Positions 9,861-19,196 of a stretch of 64,000 nucleotides of DNA are shown piece by piece. The notes below the pieces were generated by a model, which was given only the letters and a program-made list of their open reading frames with translations, was not told the origin of the DNA and did no database searches. Source of the DNA: Rachicladosporium sp. CCFEE 5018 (Eukaryota; Ascomycota; Dothideomycetes; Cladosporiales; Cladosporiaceae); assembly GCA_002077045.2 (NCBI GenBank), contig KZ111159.1, forward strand, positions 248,001 through 312,000, in the 5' to 3' direction. How positions within the stretch are numbered: position 1 is the stretch's first letter; every line of letters starts with the position of its first letter. Both the position numbers and the translations under genes were made by a program.

Positions 9861-10643
9861 AGCCGTGTACTTGCTGCTTCAATTTTGAAATTGACTCTCA
9901 GGGGACAGAGTGACGTCCAGCTGCACGAACGGACTTGTGGATATTAGCGTACATCACATTACCGAGTATTGGAGAAGGATGCCTTGAACCGGTGAAGGTC
10001 CACTCGGGTCGGATTTGCGATCGAGATGATGAGCTGCTCAGCCGTCGCAAAGCTATCTCAACGAGGACATGAGATTTCAGCCCCGTCAGAGCAACATCTG
10101 CCTCTCCGACTTCAATTCAATCGGTAGTGCATTCTGCGACGTGCATAATCCGGTTGAATACTCACGATAGGATCTCGGTGGGCAACTTGACATCGCGGAG
10201 CTTCACTGGCATGACGCATGTCTGACCCAAACGCCTTGAGTATGGAGCTCCCCGGCCAACCCACTTCCAGAGGATTCATCGTCGGCCCCAACGAGTTCGC
10301 GGCCACCTCACTTACGCATAGCTGGCATACTTACAGCTACACCACGGCTGCTGCGTGGCATGTACTGTCAGCTGTACGGCGCCCGTGTATTGCTGCAGCA
10401 CCGCACCGCACGTAGCCGCGCTTTCGCACTGTAGACACTACATACTTGACCAGACTGAGACCAACTTCACAGCTGCAGGCGCATTGACGATGGACTCACC
10501 GCGCATTACACGTCGCGCACATTGTTCACGGCAACTCCATTGCGGATAAAAGCTGCTGTGCGACAACGTACACGAACGGTCACTCGTACCACATTCCCCT
10601 CGAGACTTCCACTTCGCTATCATTGCGAAGTAATCGATCATCG
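9861..10643. other. Intergenic; duplicated segment copy A begins at 10015
   Basis: Positions 9861-10014 are unique in the window. From 10015 on the sequence matches 53978 onward. By eye only about nine mismatches separate the copies over the next 630 bases, fewer per base than in the following coding region. The 65-codon frame at 10218-10412 has several replacement differences between copies and is probably not coding. No RNA motif is recognised. Confidence 0.5.
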
Positions 10644-11297
10644 ATGGAGACCCAGCAACACCAGACCACACCGCAAGACTCCGAGCGCGAGAGCACAGAA
10701 GCCCTCCTTAGCGCAAACGCCAACAACGATGCCTCTGACCCTCCCGCATACAGCGCCGAAGTCCGGCCACCAGCCTACCCAGCGCTCTATTGCCGCACCT
10801 ATACCTCTCCGTATTTGCTCGTCCCAGCGCAGCAATTCCAATACGAAGCGACATTCTTCACGCACGTGAAGATCATTTTCCCAGAGTGGAGTCGCATGCT
10901 CGTCCCGCCACGCACGATACACCTCGGTCCTGCGTTCATGACGAGTATAGAGCCCGTGAGACTATCCTACAAATGCACATTCGATGCCTTGCAGCTCGTA
11001 CTGAAAGCGGAGCTGGAGAAGCGCGAGATCTCAACTATGGTTGCCAGGGGGTATCACTTGGTTGGCAGGATCAAGACAGTCCTCAAGCAGCGGCGGAGCA
11101 AAGCGGGTTGGAGAGCTAGGCTTGGGCGGAGGTCCACTGAGCCTGATGTAGAAGTTGCAGTCGAAGTGCTGGTTCGAGAGGACAATTGGGCCAAAGTCTT
11201 GGAGGGTCTATCAACTCAGGAGATCCGCGGTCTCGAGCTGACGGTTTGGACTGAGGTCATGCCGCGTGAGTGGGGAATCAGGGGGATCTGGGCTTAG
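10644..11297 (+). CDS. Uncharacterised PPAY-motif protein (copy A)
   Basis: A 217-aa protein, taken from the ATG at 10644; the frame extends upstream without an ATG. The N-terminal 45 residues are polar and disordered, with two PY motifs (PPAY at 33-36 and 42-45), the kind bound by WW domains of Rsp5/Nedd4 ubiquitin ligases. The remainder alternates beta-like stretches (ATFFTHVKIIFPEW, VRLSYKCTFDALQLVL) and a basic segment at about 140-165, and ends with TVWTEVMPREWGIRGIWA. No membrane segment or enzyme motif is visible. The copy at 54607 keeps the full length but changes the first PPAY to APAY. The 255-aa protein at 20206 shares the EVRPPAY element and may be a distant relative. Confidence 0.6.
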   Translation: METQQHQTTPQDSERESTEALLSANANNDASDPPAYSAEVRPPAYPALYCRTYTSPYLLVPAQQFQYEATFFTHVKIIFPEWSRMLVPPRTIHLGPAFMTSIEPVRLSYKCTFDALQLVLKAELEKREISTMVARGYHLVGRIKTVLKQRRSKAGWRARLGRRSTEPDVEVAVEVLVREDNWAKVLEGLSTQEIRGLELTVWTEVMPREWGIRGIWA

Positions 11298-11375
11298 GTA
11301 GTAGACTACCTCCGATGAGCACGAATATAGCAAGCCATGGCGTTGTCCTTCTATTCTGGCAAATCTGCCTTGACT

Positions 11376-12470
11376 TCATCCATTCCGTCCCCTCCACCGT
11401 CCTCCCACCCTCCCCCTTCCTCCAACCAATCCCCTGCTCACGACCGGACTACTGCCCACCCCTCCTCCACTCTCCAACAGCGAACTCCCCAGATCCAAAC
11501 TTCCCGGACTCCTCGGCAGCGTCTCGCCTCCGACTTGCGCTCGGATCCTCTCCTGCAGTCCACCATGCACAGGTGTCTGTAAACCTACTCCAAGCGCCGG
11601 TGTCTGCAGTCCTCCTAGTACAGGTGTGGGCTGGCAGCGCGCAGAGCGCCGTGCGCTCTGTTGGGTGAAAGAGTTCTGTAGTGACGATTCATCCGAGGAA
11701 TCCTCGACTTCGGTGTCGGTGTGCTGGTAGCTCCCCGCATCAGGCACATCGTCATCTAGATCCCTTTCCCCCATATCCTCGCCCTCCCCTTCACTGTGCA
11801 GTAAGCCGAGCTCCGCCTCCTCGTCCACGACGCCCATGAGCTCAGCCTCTTCCATAGCAGTATACACCATGATCTCCTCCTCGGGCTCCTCGGCCTCTGC
11901 GTCCGCGGCGCTGAGCAGCGAGCCGCCAGTCAAGGCTTCGGACTCGTCGAATTCAGTCGTATCACCCATCCCCACCTCCTCTGCCTCAGGTACCTCAGCA
12001 TCCAGATCCCTCTCCCCATCTTCCATCCCATCTTGCCCCTCAACCCACCCCTCCCCTTCCTGCCCTGCTTGTCTAGCGGCAGCCAACTCCCCAGCCTGCT
12101 GCTCCGCTGCCAAGTCAGCCATATTCCGCTCCTGCCTCTCTAGCTCCTCCTGCTCTCGCCTCTCAATCTCCTCTTCATGCATGGCTTGGAGAGTCTTCGG
12201 GATACCTGGAGGGCGAATCCAGTAGGCGCCGAAGTTTCTGATGGCTTTTTTGCGCGCTGCGAGGGAGCCTTCGTCGGCTGTGAGGAGTGCTAGGGCGGTT
12301 GGTTCTTTCGGGCGGGAGGAGGTGGAGGAAGAGCTGGGGCGGGTCTGACGGGCATGATGGGTTGTGGAGGGTTGGGGGGCGGAGGCTGGTGGCGAGGTTG
12401 AGCGGGGGAAGAGGAGGGGGAGGCCTGGGGTTGGGAGGTCGGGAGGGGGGAGGAGAGGGAGGGAGAGCAT
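11376..12470 (-). CDS. Anaphase-promoting complex subunit 15-like protein (copy A)
   Basis: A 364-aa protein starting at ATG 12470 (MLSLPLLPPPDLPTPGLPLL). Around residues 60-130 it has the Apc15p signature: a start with PPxD, then a conserved block reading LLTADEGSLAARKKAIRNFG followed by AYWIRPPGIPKTLQAM and a Glu/Arg-rich helix. In fungi this small subunit (Mnd2/Apc15) tunes Cdc20 and mitotic checkpoint release on the APC/C. The rest is acidic, low-complexity and rich in Glu and Asp, ending in Gly-rich sequence. The frame is open upstream without an ATG, so the first Met matching the family start was chosen. The copy at 55339-56433 has the same length and keeps the motif. Confidence 0.7.
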   Translation of the reverse strand: MLSLPLLPPPDLPTPGLPLLFPRSTSPPASAPQPSTTHHARQTRPSSSSTSSRPKEPTALALLTADEGSLAARKKAIRNFGAYWIRPPGIPKTLQAMHEEEIERREQEELERQERNMADLAAEQQAGELAAARQAGQEGEGWVEGQDGMEDGERDLDAEVPEAEEVGMGDTTEFDESEALTGGSLLSAADAEAEEPEEEIMVYTAMEEAELMGVVDEEAELGLLHSEGEGEDMGERDLDDDVPDAGSYQHTDTEVEDSSDESSLQNSFTQQSARRSARCQPTPVLGGLQTPALGVGLQTPVHGGLQERIRAQVGGETLPRSPGSLDLGSSLLESGGGVGSSPVVSRGLVGGRGRVGGRWRGRNG

Positions 12471-12879
12471 TGTGGCGGGATGGGATTTTGAGGGAAGGTT
12501 TGGTGTGGAGGTGGACGTTGGAGGAGGGGGTGAGAATTCAGGACGATACGCCGCTTTGCAGCTTGCCAGACGAAGTACTCGAGAGAAGCTCACTATGGAG
12601 CTGCGGAAGTAATGGCTGCTGCACTAGCGACGGTGTCAAGGTGGAGCGGGCTACAAGCTACATGTATGTAGATAAATACGTGTCGAATAGCTATTGGACG
12701 CGTCAATATCATGCAGATCGTTACTGACGGCCTCGTTGATGTTTAACTACTACGTTAATATATTTCACCAGCATGACCTCAACACGCCAGCCACTGAGCC
12801 GACAGGCACCACATTCAGGTTCATTCTCTTCTCCGTTCGCCAGCCCCATCAGAGCCAACGCATCGGTGAAAAGCATTCT
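12471..12879. other. Spacer between APC15-like gene and U1 snRNA
   Basis: This lies upstream of the APC15-like gene and downstream of U1. Positions 12640-12879 align very poorly with the corresponding stretch of copy B (56590-56830), in sharp contrast to the adjoining U1 gene. No coding sequence is supported; the weak frames on both strands differ between the copies. Confidence 0.5.
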
Positions 12880-13014
12880 GGTGACAATCAAAAATTGCAC
12901 GACTGAGGTACCCGCAGGCAACTCATAGCAATCCCTCACCGCGCTGTGCAATGCAGGAGGTCTCGCTAAGTTCAAGGCAATGGTGAGCGCCACGAACTCT
13001 CGCAAGGTAAGTAT
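12880..13014 (-). ncRNA. U1 spliceosomal snRNA (copy A)
   Basis: Read on the minus strand from 13014, the sequence starts ATACTTACCTTGCG, the U1 5' end that pairs with 5' splice sites. The loop ATTGCAC (12952-12946), flanked by CTG and CAG, is the U1A-binding loop of stem-loop II. GAG...CTC arms form a third hairpin. The Sm site AATTTTTG lies at 12896-12889. The stretch 12880-13018 is identical in copy B, while the neighbouring spacer hardly aligns, which is expected of a functional RNA rather than of a protein gene. Stem-loop I is formed by AGTTC and GAACT but its loop departs from the usual CACGAAG, and no clear stem-loop IV follows the Sm site, so the 3' end is approximate. The antisense and sense open frames here should not be annotated. 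Confidence 0.82.
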
Positions 13015-13251
13015 GAACGAGCTCAAGTCTGTGGACGAAGTGAACTTGTACGTGAGCTTCGAGCGGCGAGGCACGTGCTAGCGTTCTCGGGACGGTGCCG
13101 TCGGGATGGAAGATATACGTCACGTGATGAAGTGACAGTAAGGGGAGGGTGACTACGAGGGCAAGGCGCTGAGATCGTCGCAGGAGACGTTCGTACTACT
13201 CATGTCATCGTTCTATCGTGTACGCGTAGATCTTCACTCTTTCTCTCCACC

Positions 13252-15192
13252 TCAGTAACCGCCAGCGCTCGCCTTAACCCGATACTCCTCAAACGTCCTC
13301 GCCGCCCCACCCTCACTATTGTGCCTCGCCCTACCCTCCCACTCGCTCTCCCCCCGTTCCTTAGCCTGCCGTCTCTCCCACTCCTCCTCTTCCTCCGCCA
13401 CAACCCTCAGCACCTCACTCTGCTGGCCTCGACCGAAGTAAATCGCGCCCGCCTTCTTCAGCGCCACAGCCTCAGTGATGACTACATAGCGGATCCCCGA
13501 GCCAGGGGCCTCGAACATCGGCTCGGCGAGGAGGCGTTCCATTACTGTACGGAGGGCGCGGGCGCCTGTGCCCATCTTCGACGCGCTTGAGGCGATGGCA
13601 TGGAGGGCGGGGGTTGTGACGCGCAGCTCGATGGAGGAGAGATGGAAGAGCTGCTCGTATTGCTTTAAGAGCGAGTTTCGGGGTTCCGTGAGGACTTTGA
13701 CTAATGCTGCGGTGTCCAAGCTGCTCAGCGCGACGGATAGAGGGATGCGACCGACAAGCTCGGGGATGAGGCCGAAAGACTGCAGATCTTGAGGTTGGAC
13801 GAGATCGAGAGTGTTGAATGTGCGTTTCGCGGGCTTTCCCGTTGCAAGATCGGGAGATTGAGGGGCAGGTGGGGTGTAGTAAGGCAGATGCGTCTCGAAG
13901 AGCTCGTCTTCGCCTTCTAGGATCGTTTCATGGTGAGATGAGGTGGAAGAGGAAGGTCGGGAGCGGATCGACGCTCCGAACCCCATCGAGCCTTTGCTCA
14001 CGCGATCCAGAATCACTTTGTGAAGCCCGTTGAACGCACCGGCGCAGATGAAGAGGATGTTATCCGTTTTGACGTTGTAGACTTCGCCTTTCTGCGGGGT
14101 GGTGGATGAATTGCTCGATTGAGAGATGTTGCCGGGGGACAGAGGACTGTTAGTCGGCCCGTAGCCTTGGCTGCTTGATTTGCTGCTGTTGCTTGCGGGT
14201 CCACCACTGTTCCGCTCCTGCTTTGCTTGGATCTGTAGTGTCGTCCCCTCGATGATCTTGAGTAAGGCTTGCTGTACTCCCTCGCCGCTGACGTCTTTGC
14301 CGTGGCTGACTTTGGCGGTGGCGATCTTGTCGATTTCATCGAGACAGATGATACCGCGTTCTGCCTTCGCAACATCGTAATTCGCTGTGGCTAGGAGACG
14401 TTGCACGCACACTTCGGCGTCTTCGCCTATGTAGCCTGCTTGCGTGAAGGGCGTGCAATCTGACATGCTGAAGGGGACTTCTAGAACTCTTGCCAGCGTC
14501 TTAGCCATCAATGTTTTGCCCACGCCGGAAGGTCCGAGCAGTAATACGTTACTCTTCTCGATGGTCAAAGGGCTGTGATCCAATATCGGCGGTGGCTGCT
14601 GCGGTCTCGCTTCCTCCCTTGGATATTGCTGCTGCGATTGCTGGCCCCTCTGCTCCGCCCCCGCCCACGCACTAAACGTCACCGTCGCCTGTTGGCCCGG
14701 AAATTCGTCTTGATCCCCGCCTCTAGTCAGCGAAGGCACCACGATCCCGCGCTTCAACTCCGCTTCCCTACCTTCAACGGGATGCCGATGCATATGCCGC
14801 CTCCTCTCCTCTTGAGCAGCCCGCTCCTCGTCCTCCTCATCTCTTCGCTGCAGCTCCTGGATCCGCTGGTAGTGGTTGTAGACTGCAGTTGCCAGGGTCC
14901 GCTTTGCGCGTTCTTGTCCGACAACGAATTGATCTAAATGTGCGGCGAGGAGTTTGGGAGTAATGCGCGGGGCGCCGATGTTTGAGGCGTCGCGGAGAGG
15001 GCCTTCGGTGGGAGCGGCAGGGTCGTAGTAGCCGGTGAAGCCGTGGGAGGTGAAGTCGCTGCGGCGATAATTGTCCTGATCATGGTGACGAGAAGAAGAA
15101 GTGAGACGTCGCCGTGGGCGATGAAACAGTGAGTAGAGACCGACGTAGGTGAGGCGAGCTTGCGGGCAGAAGGTGGTTGTGAGAGTCGCCAT
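13252..15192 (-). CDS. Mitochondrial ClpX-type AAA+ unfoldase (copy A)
   Basis: A 646-aa intronless protein, ATG at 15192. The N-terminus is Arg-rich and free of acids for about 35 residues, as in a mitochondrial presequence. The zinc-binding domain of bacterial ClpX is absent, as in fungal Mcx1. Motifs: FVVGQERAKRTLATAVYNHY at 89-108, Walker A GPSGVGKT at 220-227, pore loop GYIG at 253-256, Walker B IICLDEID at 281-288, and the sensor-2 region GTGARALRTVMERLLAEPMF near the C-terminus. Acidic and low-complexity insertions lie at about 110-210 and 330-370. It uses ATP to unfold or remodel matrix proteins; whether a ClpP partner exists is not visible. It is transcribed divergently from the branching enzyme gene, 650 bp away. 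The copy at 57203-59143 has identical length. Confidence 0.93.
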   Translation of the reverse strand: MATLTTTFCPQARLTYVGLYSLFHRPRRRLTSSSRHHDQDNYRRSDFTSHGFTGYYDPAAPTEGPLRDASNIGAPRITPKLLAAHLDQFVVGQERAKRTLATAVYNHYQRIQELQRRDEEDEERAAQEERRRHMHRHPVEGREAELKRGIVVPSLTRGGDQDEFPGQQATVTFSAWAGAEQRGQQSQQQYPREEARPQQPPPILDHSPLTIEKSNVLLLGPSGVGKTLMAKTLARVLEVPFSMSDCTPFTQAGYIGEDAEVCVQRLLATANYDVAKAERGIICLDEIDKIATAKVSHGKDVSGEGVQQALLKIIEGTTLQIQAKQERNSGGPASNSSKSSSQGYGPTNSPLSPGNISQSSNSSTTPQKGEVYNVKTDNILFICAGAFNGLHKVILDRVSKGSMGFGASIRSRPSSSTSSHHETILEGEDELFETHLPYYTPPAPQSPDLATGKPAKRTFNTLDLVQPQDLQSFGLIPELVGRIPLSVALSSLDTAALVKVLTEPRNSLLKQYEQLFHLSSIELRVTTPALHAIASSASKMGTGARALRTVMERLLAEPMFEAPGSGIRYVVITEAVALKKAGAIYFGRGQQSEVLRVVAEEEEEWERRQAKERGESEWEGRARHNSEGGAARTFEEYRVKASAGGY

Positions 15193-15842
15193 GGTGAGAA
15201 ATGTGCGGGATAACCTAGTCTGGCATCATGAACTTGCCGCCTAAGGAGTGTCTAATGATCTCCAAAGCCTAGTTGATGGCATATAATACTGCTGTCGACA
15301 TCACAGTAACTTACATGAATCGCACCTTCCCCGCCTCATATCGAAGACCCACTTCGATCTCAATCGGGCAAGAAAGTAGAGGACTCAGCGCCCGGGCCCC
15401 AGCATTGTTTCGTGTGTGCCGGCGCCGTCAATCTTTGGCAGCGCGTCGGGGGTGGACATATCCTACTTCTCCATCATGCGCGTCATAACGACAGATACCA
15501 TGGAGAGGATCGCGAAGAGCCTGCACGTCCGCCGAGGACTGCAGCGAAGATCAATGCCAGTCGAGTCGGGCCTTTGATATGCGGAGTGAGACCCCTCCAG
15601 GATTGTCGCTGAACCCAATGCATGGAGCTTCCCCAGCGCGATGTCATATCTGCCCCACCAAACATTTCCGTCTGGTAGAGGACGACCAAGTGTTTGCTGT
15701 GTATATACCTTGTCGGCTCACGGTAGGGACCCAGTCTGAAGGATCATTCAGTCTTCCGCTCTTTCTCGTCCTGCTTGACCAACCTTTTTCGCCTGGCTTG
15801 TGCGAACATAAACACTGACAGCAGTAGACGAGAACCGCAAAC
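15193..15842. other. Divergent promoter region, ClpX / branching enzyme (copy A)
   Basis: Both genes are transcribed outward from here. The half nearest the branching enzyme (15560-15842) is well conserved with 59513-59795 in copy B and includes TGTATATACC at about 15700-15709, a possible TATA-like element about 140 bp before the ATG. No coding region is supported. Confidence 0.5.
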
Positions 15843-18048
15843 ATGGACAAGCTCAATCAGTCCTCAGACAACAGCGTCCAGTCCGCGCCCTCGGACAACA
15901 AAGTCGCCAACGATGGCACTGGTCAGTGAGAGTAAACCGTTGATGGAGAAAGCAGTCACTGACAACCCACAGGCGTTGTCCAACTTGACGGATACCTCGA
16001 ACCCTTCAAGCCACAATTGCGATCACGCTTCTCGAAAGCACAGAAATGGATCAACGACATCGACAAGAGCGAAGGTGGCCTGGAGAAGTTCTCACGCGGC
16101 TATGAGCGGTATGGCTTCAACATCTCCTCCGACGGCACCATCACATACCGCGAATGGGCACCCAACGCTATGCGGGCATACCTCATAGGCGACTTCAACA
16201 ACTGGAATCGAGACAGCCATGAAATGAAGAGGGATGACTTTGGCGTGTGGGAGATCGTACTGCCGCCTCAGAATGGCCAACCAGCAATCGCACACGACAG
16301 CAAAGTCAAGATCAGCATGGTGGTACCCAACGACGGACAAAGAGCAGAGAGAATCCCGGTGTGGATCAAGCGCGTGACACAAGACCTGAACATAAGCCCC
16401 ATCTACGACGCGCGATTCTGGAACCCACCACACAAGTACAAGTTCAAGAATCCTCGACCACCCAAGCCCGCCAGCGCCCGAATCTACGAAGCCCACGTCG
16501 GCATCAGCAGTCCAGATCCCAAAGTCGCGACCTACAGCGAATTCACCAAAAATGTCCTCCCCCGAATCAAGCACCTCGGCTACAACACCATCCAGCTCAT
16601 GGCCATCATGGAGCACGCCTACTACGCCTCCTTCGGCTACCAAATCAATTCCTTCTTCGCTGCCTCAAGCCGCTACGGCTTCCCTGACGAGCTCAAAGAA
16701 CTCATAGACACTGCACACGGCCTCGGTATCACAGTACTGCTGGATGTAGTGCACTCCCACGCCAGCAAAAACGTTCACGACGGCCTGAACTACTTCGACA
16801 ACTCCGACCACCTCTACTTCCACGAAGGCGCGCGCGGACGACACGAGCTCTGGGACTCCCGATTGTTCAACTACGGCAACCACGAAGTCCTCCGCTTCCT
16901 GCTCTCCAACCTCCGCTTCTGGATGGAAGAATACAACTTCGACGGTTTCCGCTTCGACGGCGTCACATCCATGCTCTACACCCACCACGGCATCGGCACT
17001 GGATTTAGCGGAGGCTACCACGAGTACTACGGCCCGGACGTCGATGAAGACGGCGTAGTGTACCTCATGATCGCCAACGAGATGCTGCACAACTTATACC
17101 CCTCCTGCATCACCATCGCAGAGGACGTCTCCGGTATGCCTGCACTTTGCGTCGCGCTGAGTCTAGGTGGAATAGGTTTCGACTACAGGCTTGCCATGGC
17201 GATTCCGGATTTGTACATCAAGTGGCTGAAGGAGAAGCAGGATATCGATTGGGATATGGGCGCTCTCTGCCACACGCTCACGAACCGACGACACGGCGAG
17301 AAAACTATCGCGTACGCTGAATCCCACGATCAGGCGCTCGTCGGCGACAAGACGCTGTTGTTCTGGCTATGCGACGCGCAGATGTACACTAACATGTCGA
17401 CGCTCTCGGAATTTACGCCTGTAATTGAGCGCGGCATGGCGCTGCATAAGATGATCCGACTCATCACGCACGCTCTCGGCGGCGAAGGGTACCTGAATTT
17501 CGAAGGCAATGAGTTCGGACATCCGGAGTGGCTGGACTTCCCGCGAGAAGGAAACGGGAACAGTTTCCACTACGCTCGTCGACAATTCAATCTCCCCGAC
17601 GACTCGCTACTGCGGTACAAGTTCCTCAACGAGTTCGACAGCAAGATGCAATGGACAGAGGAGAAGTACGGATGGTTGCACAGTCCGCAAGCTTACATCT
17701 CCCTCAAGAACGAGTCTGACAAAGTCATTGTTTTCGAGCGCGCGGGGCTGCTGTGGATTTTCAACTTCCATCCTAGCAGCTCTTTCACGGATTACAGGGT
17801 TGGTGTTGAGCAGGCTGGGACTTACAAAATCGTACTGAACTCGGATGATCCGGAGTTCGGTGGATTAGGGCGCGTGAAGAATGATGGGCGATTCTTTACT
17901 ACGGACTTCAAGTGGAATGAGAGGAAGAACTTTGTGCAGGTTTATATACCTACGCGGACGGCGATTGTGAGTCTAATTTACGGGGTGGGCCACTGGCGGA
18001 CGAATGCTGACTTTGTGACAGGTACTTGCGCTCGAGCAAACCATCTGA
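15843..18048 (+). CDS. GLC3: 1,4-alpha-glucan (glycogen) branching enzyme (copy A)
   Basis: This enzyme transfers alpha-1,4 chains to alpha-1,6 positions during glycogen synthesis in the cytosol. Exons 15843-15921, 15973-17966 and 18022-18048 give 699 aa. The introns are 51 and 55 nt, and the tiny 9-codon last exon (VLALEQTI plus stop) is confirmed by the same structure in copy B; without the last intron the frame runs on to 18131 with unrelated residues. Domains: an N-terminal CBM48 region with REWAPNAMRAYLIGDFNNW, then a GH13 barrel with VVHSHASKN, nucleophile Asp355 in GFRFDG, acid/base Glu410 in TIAEDVSG and the third Asp in ESHDQ, then a C-terminal beta domain. All catalytic residues are present. 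Copy B differs at about half a dozen residues only. Confidence 0.96.
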
Positions 18049-18431
18049 ACGACTGCAAGTTGCAAGCGGTGATAACAATGCTGCAGCCTGGCAGCGTGAG
18101 GAGCCAAAAATGTCAGCGCGATGTCTTCTGAGAGCGATCTGGGCGGCCCGGAGTTGGGCGATGGTGTACACATACCACAGAGTCTGCAAAAGCGACATGC
18201 GAGATATGGTCAGAGGCTGCTGAAATTCGCGCTTCAGCATCTCATCAAGATTGCATCAGGGTAGGTCGGTATCTCGCTCGGGCCAAATCTCATCATCTCA
18301 TATCTCTTGTGTGATTCCATTGATCGATGGGTACGATTCAGCAAGCAACTATATCCCCGAACGATACAGTGATCATGTTGGCCTTCTGGTTCTAGGTCCT
18401 CGCATCTGCTTCTCCTTTTCCCTGAGTGCTC
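18049..18431. other. Spacer downstream of branching enzyme (copy A)
   Basis: It lies between branching enzyme and the Pro-rich gene, both on the plus strand. It aligns only patchily with 61999-62411 in copy B (for example around GGTGTACACATACCACAG). No gene or RNA is recognised. Confidence 0.45.
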
Positions 18432-19196
18432 ATGATCCCTTTCCTCTTTCTCCTCTTCCGCACAATGCCCGCTCCACCAGCCCCAACATCTCCCGCCAGA
18501 CGCACCTCCTCAGTCTACAGCCAGGAAGTCGACGAGCCAGCGGCTCCTGCCTTCCGACCAAGAGACCCACGCCGTCTCTTGAACCCCCAACTCGCTTCGC
18601 CTGCTGACTCTATGACAATCCACGAGCCGGACATTGCGCCGGTCAAATCAGGCGCGCCTCTACCTCAACCGGCCCAGGAATCGCAGCCGAGGGAGGCGCC
18701 CGAAGACCCGCCGCCGGGTTCGCCTGTTGTGAGAGCTGGGAGTCCGACGCCAGATTGTGCGAGAGGGGCGGCCAGGGTTGCGCCACCATCTGAGCCGCAT
18801 CCGGGTAGCCGTGTCCCCACGCCTGAGGATCCGCGTTCACCCTCGCCCGTGGCGAGAGCGGGGAATCCGACGCCGGATTGTGCGAGCGGTGGGAGGAGGG
18901 AGCCCTTCCCACCGTTCGCGTGTGAGTCTTATCCCGAGGTAGTCTTCCTCCCACCTTCACCCGAGCCTGAGAGACGGGGTAGGGTGAAGAGATTGAAGGG
19001 ATGGCTGCGACGTGTGTTGACGCGAGATTTCGGGAGGGATGGGGATAAGGGAGGAGAGGAGAGAGGGGAAAGGAGGACGAGACCGAGAGGACGGGGACAG
19101 AGAGTAGGGGTGGAAGGGATATGTGCCGATGACGCGACCGGTTTTGGGGAGATGGGTTTGGGGATTAGGGGATTGGGCAGAGAGGGGATGGGGTAG
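18432..19196 (+). CDS. Pro-rich disordered protein (copy A, full length)
   Basis: A 254-aa protein from ATG 18432 (MIPFLFLLFRTMPAPPAP); the Met at residue 12 is an alternative start. No known domain. It is rich in Pro, Arg, Glu and Ser. It has an internal near-repeat: VVRAGSPTPDCARGAARVAP and, about 45 residues later, VARAGNPTPDCASGGRREPF, each followed by a PxSEP or ESYPE element. The C-terminal 70 residues are basic and Gly/Arg-rich. The first 9 residues are hydrophobic, but too short to be a confident signal peptide. The copy at 62412 has a stop codon at the Trp corresponding to residue 191, so this is the intact version. Confidence 0.55.
   Translation: MIPFLFLLFRTMPAPPAPTSPARRTSSVYSQEVDEPAAPAFRPRDPRRLLNPQLASPADSMTIHEPDIAPVKSGAPLPQPAQESQPREAPEDPPPGSPVVRAGSPTPDCARGAARVAPPSEPHPGSRVPTPEDPRSPSPVARAGNPTPDCASGGRREPFPPFACESYPEVVFLPPSPEPERRGRVKRLKGWLRRVLTRDFGRDGDKGGEERGERRTRPRGRGQRVGVEGICADDATGFGEMGLGIRGLGREGMG

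Noticed and set aside
12721..13074. A 117-aa minus-strand frame (and its counterpart 56648-57025)
   Set aside because: Outside the U1 snRNA the two versions share no protein similarity; the conserved part is fully explained by the RNA gene.
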